NCBI GenBank assembly: GCA_945787305.1
Contig: CALZIH010000202.1
Span: 1-5,651, forward strand
From: an uncultured Desulfobulbaceae bacterium
GTDB taxonomy: Bacteria > Desulfobacterota > Desulfobulbia > Desulfobulbales > Desulfobulbaceae
Direction of reading: 5' to 3'
Length of the DNA stretch: 5,651 bases
Numbering within the stretch: the stretch's first letter is position 1; the number at the start of each line of letters is the position of its first letter. A model generated the notes under the pieces. That model did no database searches, was not told the origin of the DNA, and saw only the letters and a list, made by a program, of their open reading frames with translations. This document shows positions 5,598 to 5,651 of this stretch, in pieces. A program made the translations under genes and the position numbers.

Positions 5598-5600
5598 TTT

Positions 5601-5614
5601 GCAGAGGGCTCTGC
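5601..5614. repeat. Short perfect inverted repeat GCAGAG-GG-CTCTGC
   Basis: Two 6-bp arms around 2 bp, directly after the C9-TTT tract and 28 bp before the possible next start codon. It could be an operator half-site pair or a minor hairpin in the leader. With a 2-nt centre, one outer pair would have to open for an RNA hairpin. No function can be assigned. Confidence 0.35.
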
Positions 5615-5642
5615 CAGGACTACGTGTTCACAGGAGAGTGCC

Positions 5643-5651
5643 TTGAACAAT
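5643..5651 (+). CDS. Possible start of the next gene (3 codons only)
   Basis: AGGAG (5632-5636) lies six bases before TTG AAC AAT at the window end, a standard Shine-Dalgarno distance for a TTG start. The GTG at 5638 is followed by an in-frame TGA after one codon, so it is not the start. Only three codons are visible and the product cannot be named. A downstream ATG outside the window is equally possible. Confidence 0.25.

Overview
The window looks like a chromosomal fragment of a Gram-negative bacterium, most plausibly a Desulfobacterota (Desulfobulbales-like) sulfur or sulfate reducer. That lineage call is an inference from the style of the proteins: a divergent biotin ligase, a 'biotin attachment' protein and a SLOG-like hypothetical protein. 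No marker gene settles it. Base composition looks balanced. There is no IS element, tRNA, rRNA or CRISPR array.

Left part (1-2303, minus strand): a compact three-gene run read right to left. It starts with a 216-aa protein carrying two biotinyl/lipoyl-like domains (2218-1568). Next comes a biotin-protein ligase (1577-657, overlapping it by 10 bp if the GTG at 1577 is used). Last is an RNase HI (654 to beyond the left edge), which starts 2 bp after the ligase stop. A strong rho-independent terminator (2267-2303) insulates this run from the gene upstream. Ligase and carrier are a natural enzyme-substrate pair, and both are divergent. The first biotinyl domain has Arg where the biotinylated Lys should be, while the second keeps Lys161. 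The ligase lacks most of the usual biotin-loop residues. The RNase H gene carries a second, catalytically dead RNase H-like domain after a complete catalytic one.

Middle (2329-3043): a 177-aa membrane-anchored or secreted protein with a beta-sandwich-like domain and a Gly/Ala/His-rich tail, on the minus strand. A divergent intergenic region follows, with a -10-like box and a perfect inverted repeat in front of the plus-strand operon.

Right part (3044-5472, plus strand): cmoA and cmoB, 2 bp apart, encode the two enzymes that make carboxy-SAM and use it to form 5-carboxymethoxyuridine at the tRNA wobble position. All diagnostic carboxy-SAM-binding residues are present. After a 198-bp gap holding a possible 23-codon ORF with a near-ideal Shine-Dalgarno site comes a 182-aa SLOG/DprA-like Rossmann protein of unknown function. 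The last 179 bp hold a 13-bp-stem hairpin without a U-tract, a run of nine C, a small hairpin, and a Shine-Dalgarno site with a possible TTG start of the next gene at the right edge.

No complete new system (defence, toxin-antitoxin, mobile) is visible. The items most worth following are the unusual ligase/carrier pair, the duplicated RNase H domain, and the small ORF in front of the SLOG-like gene.
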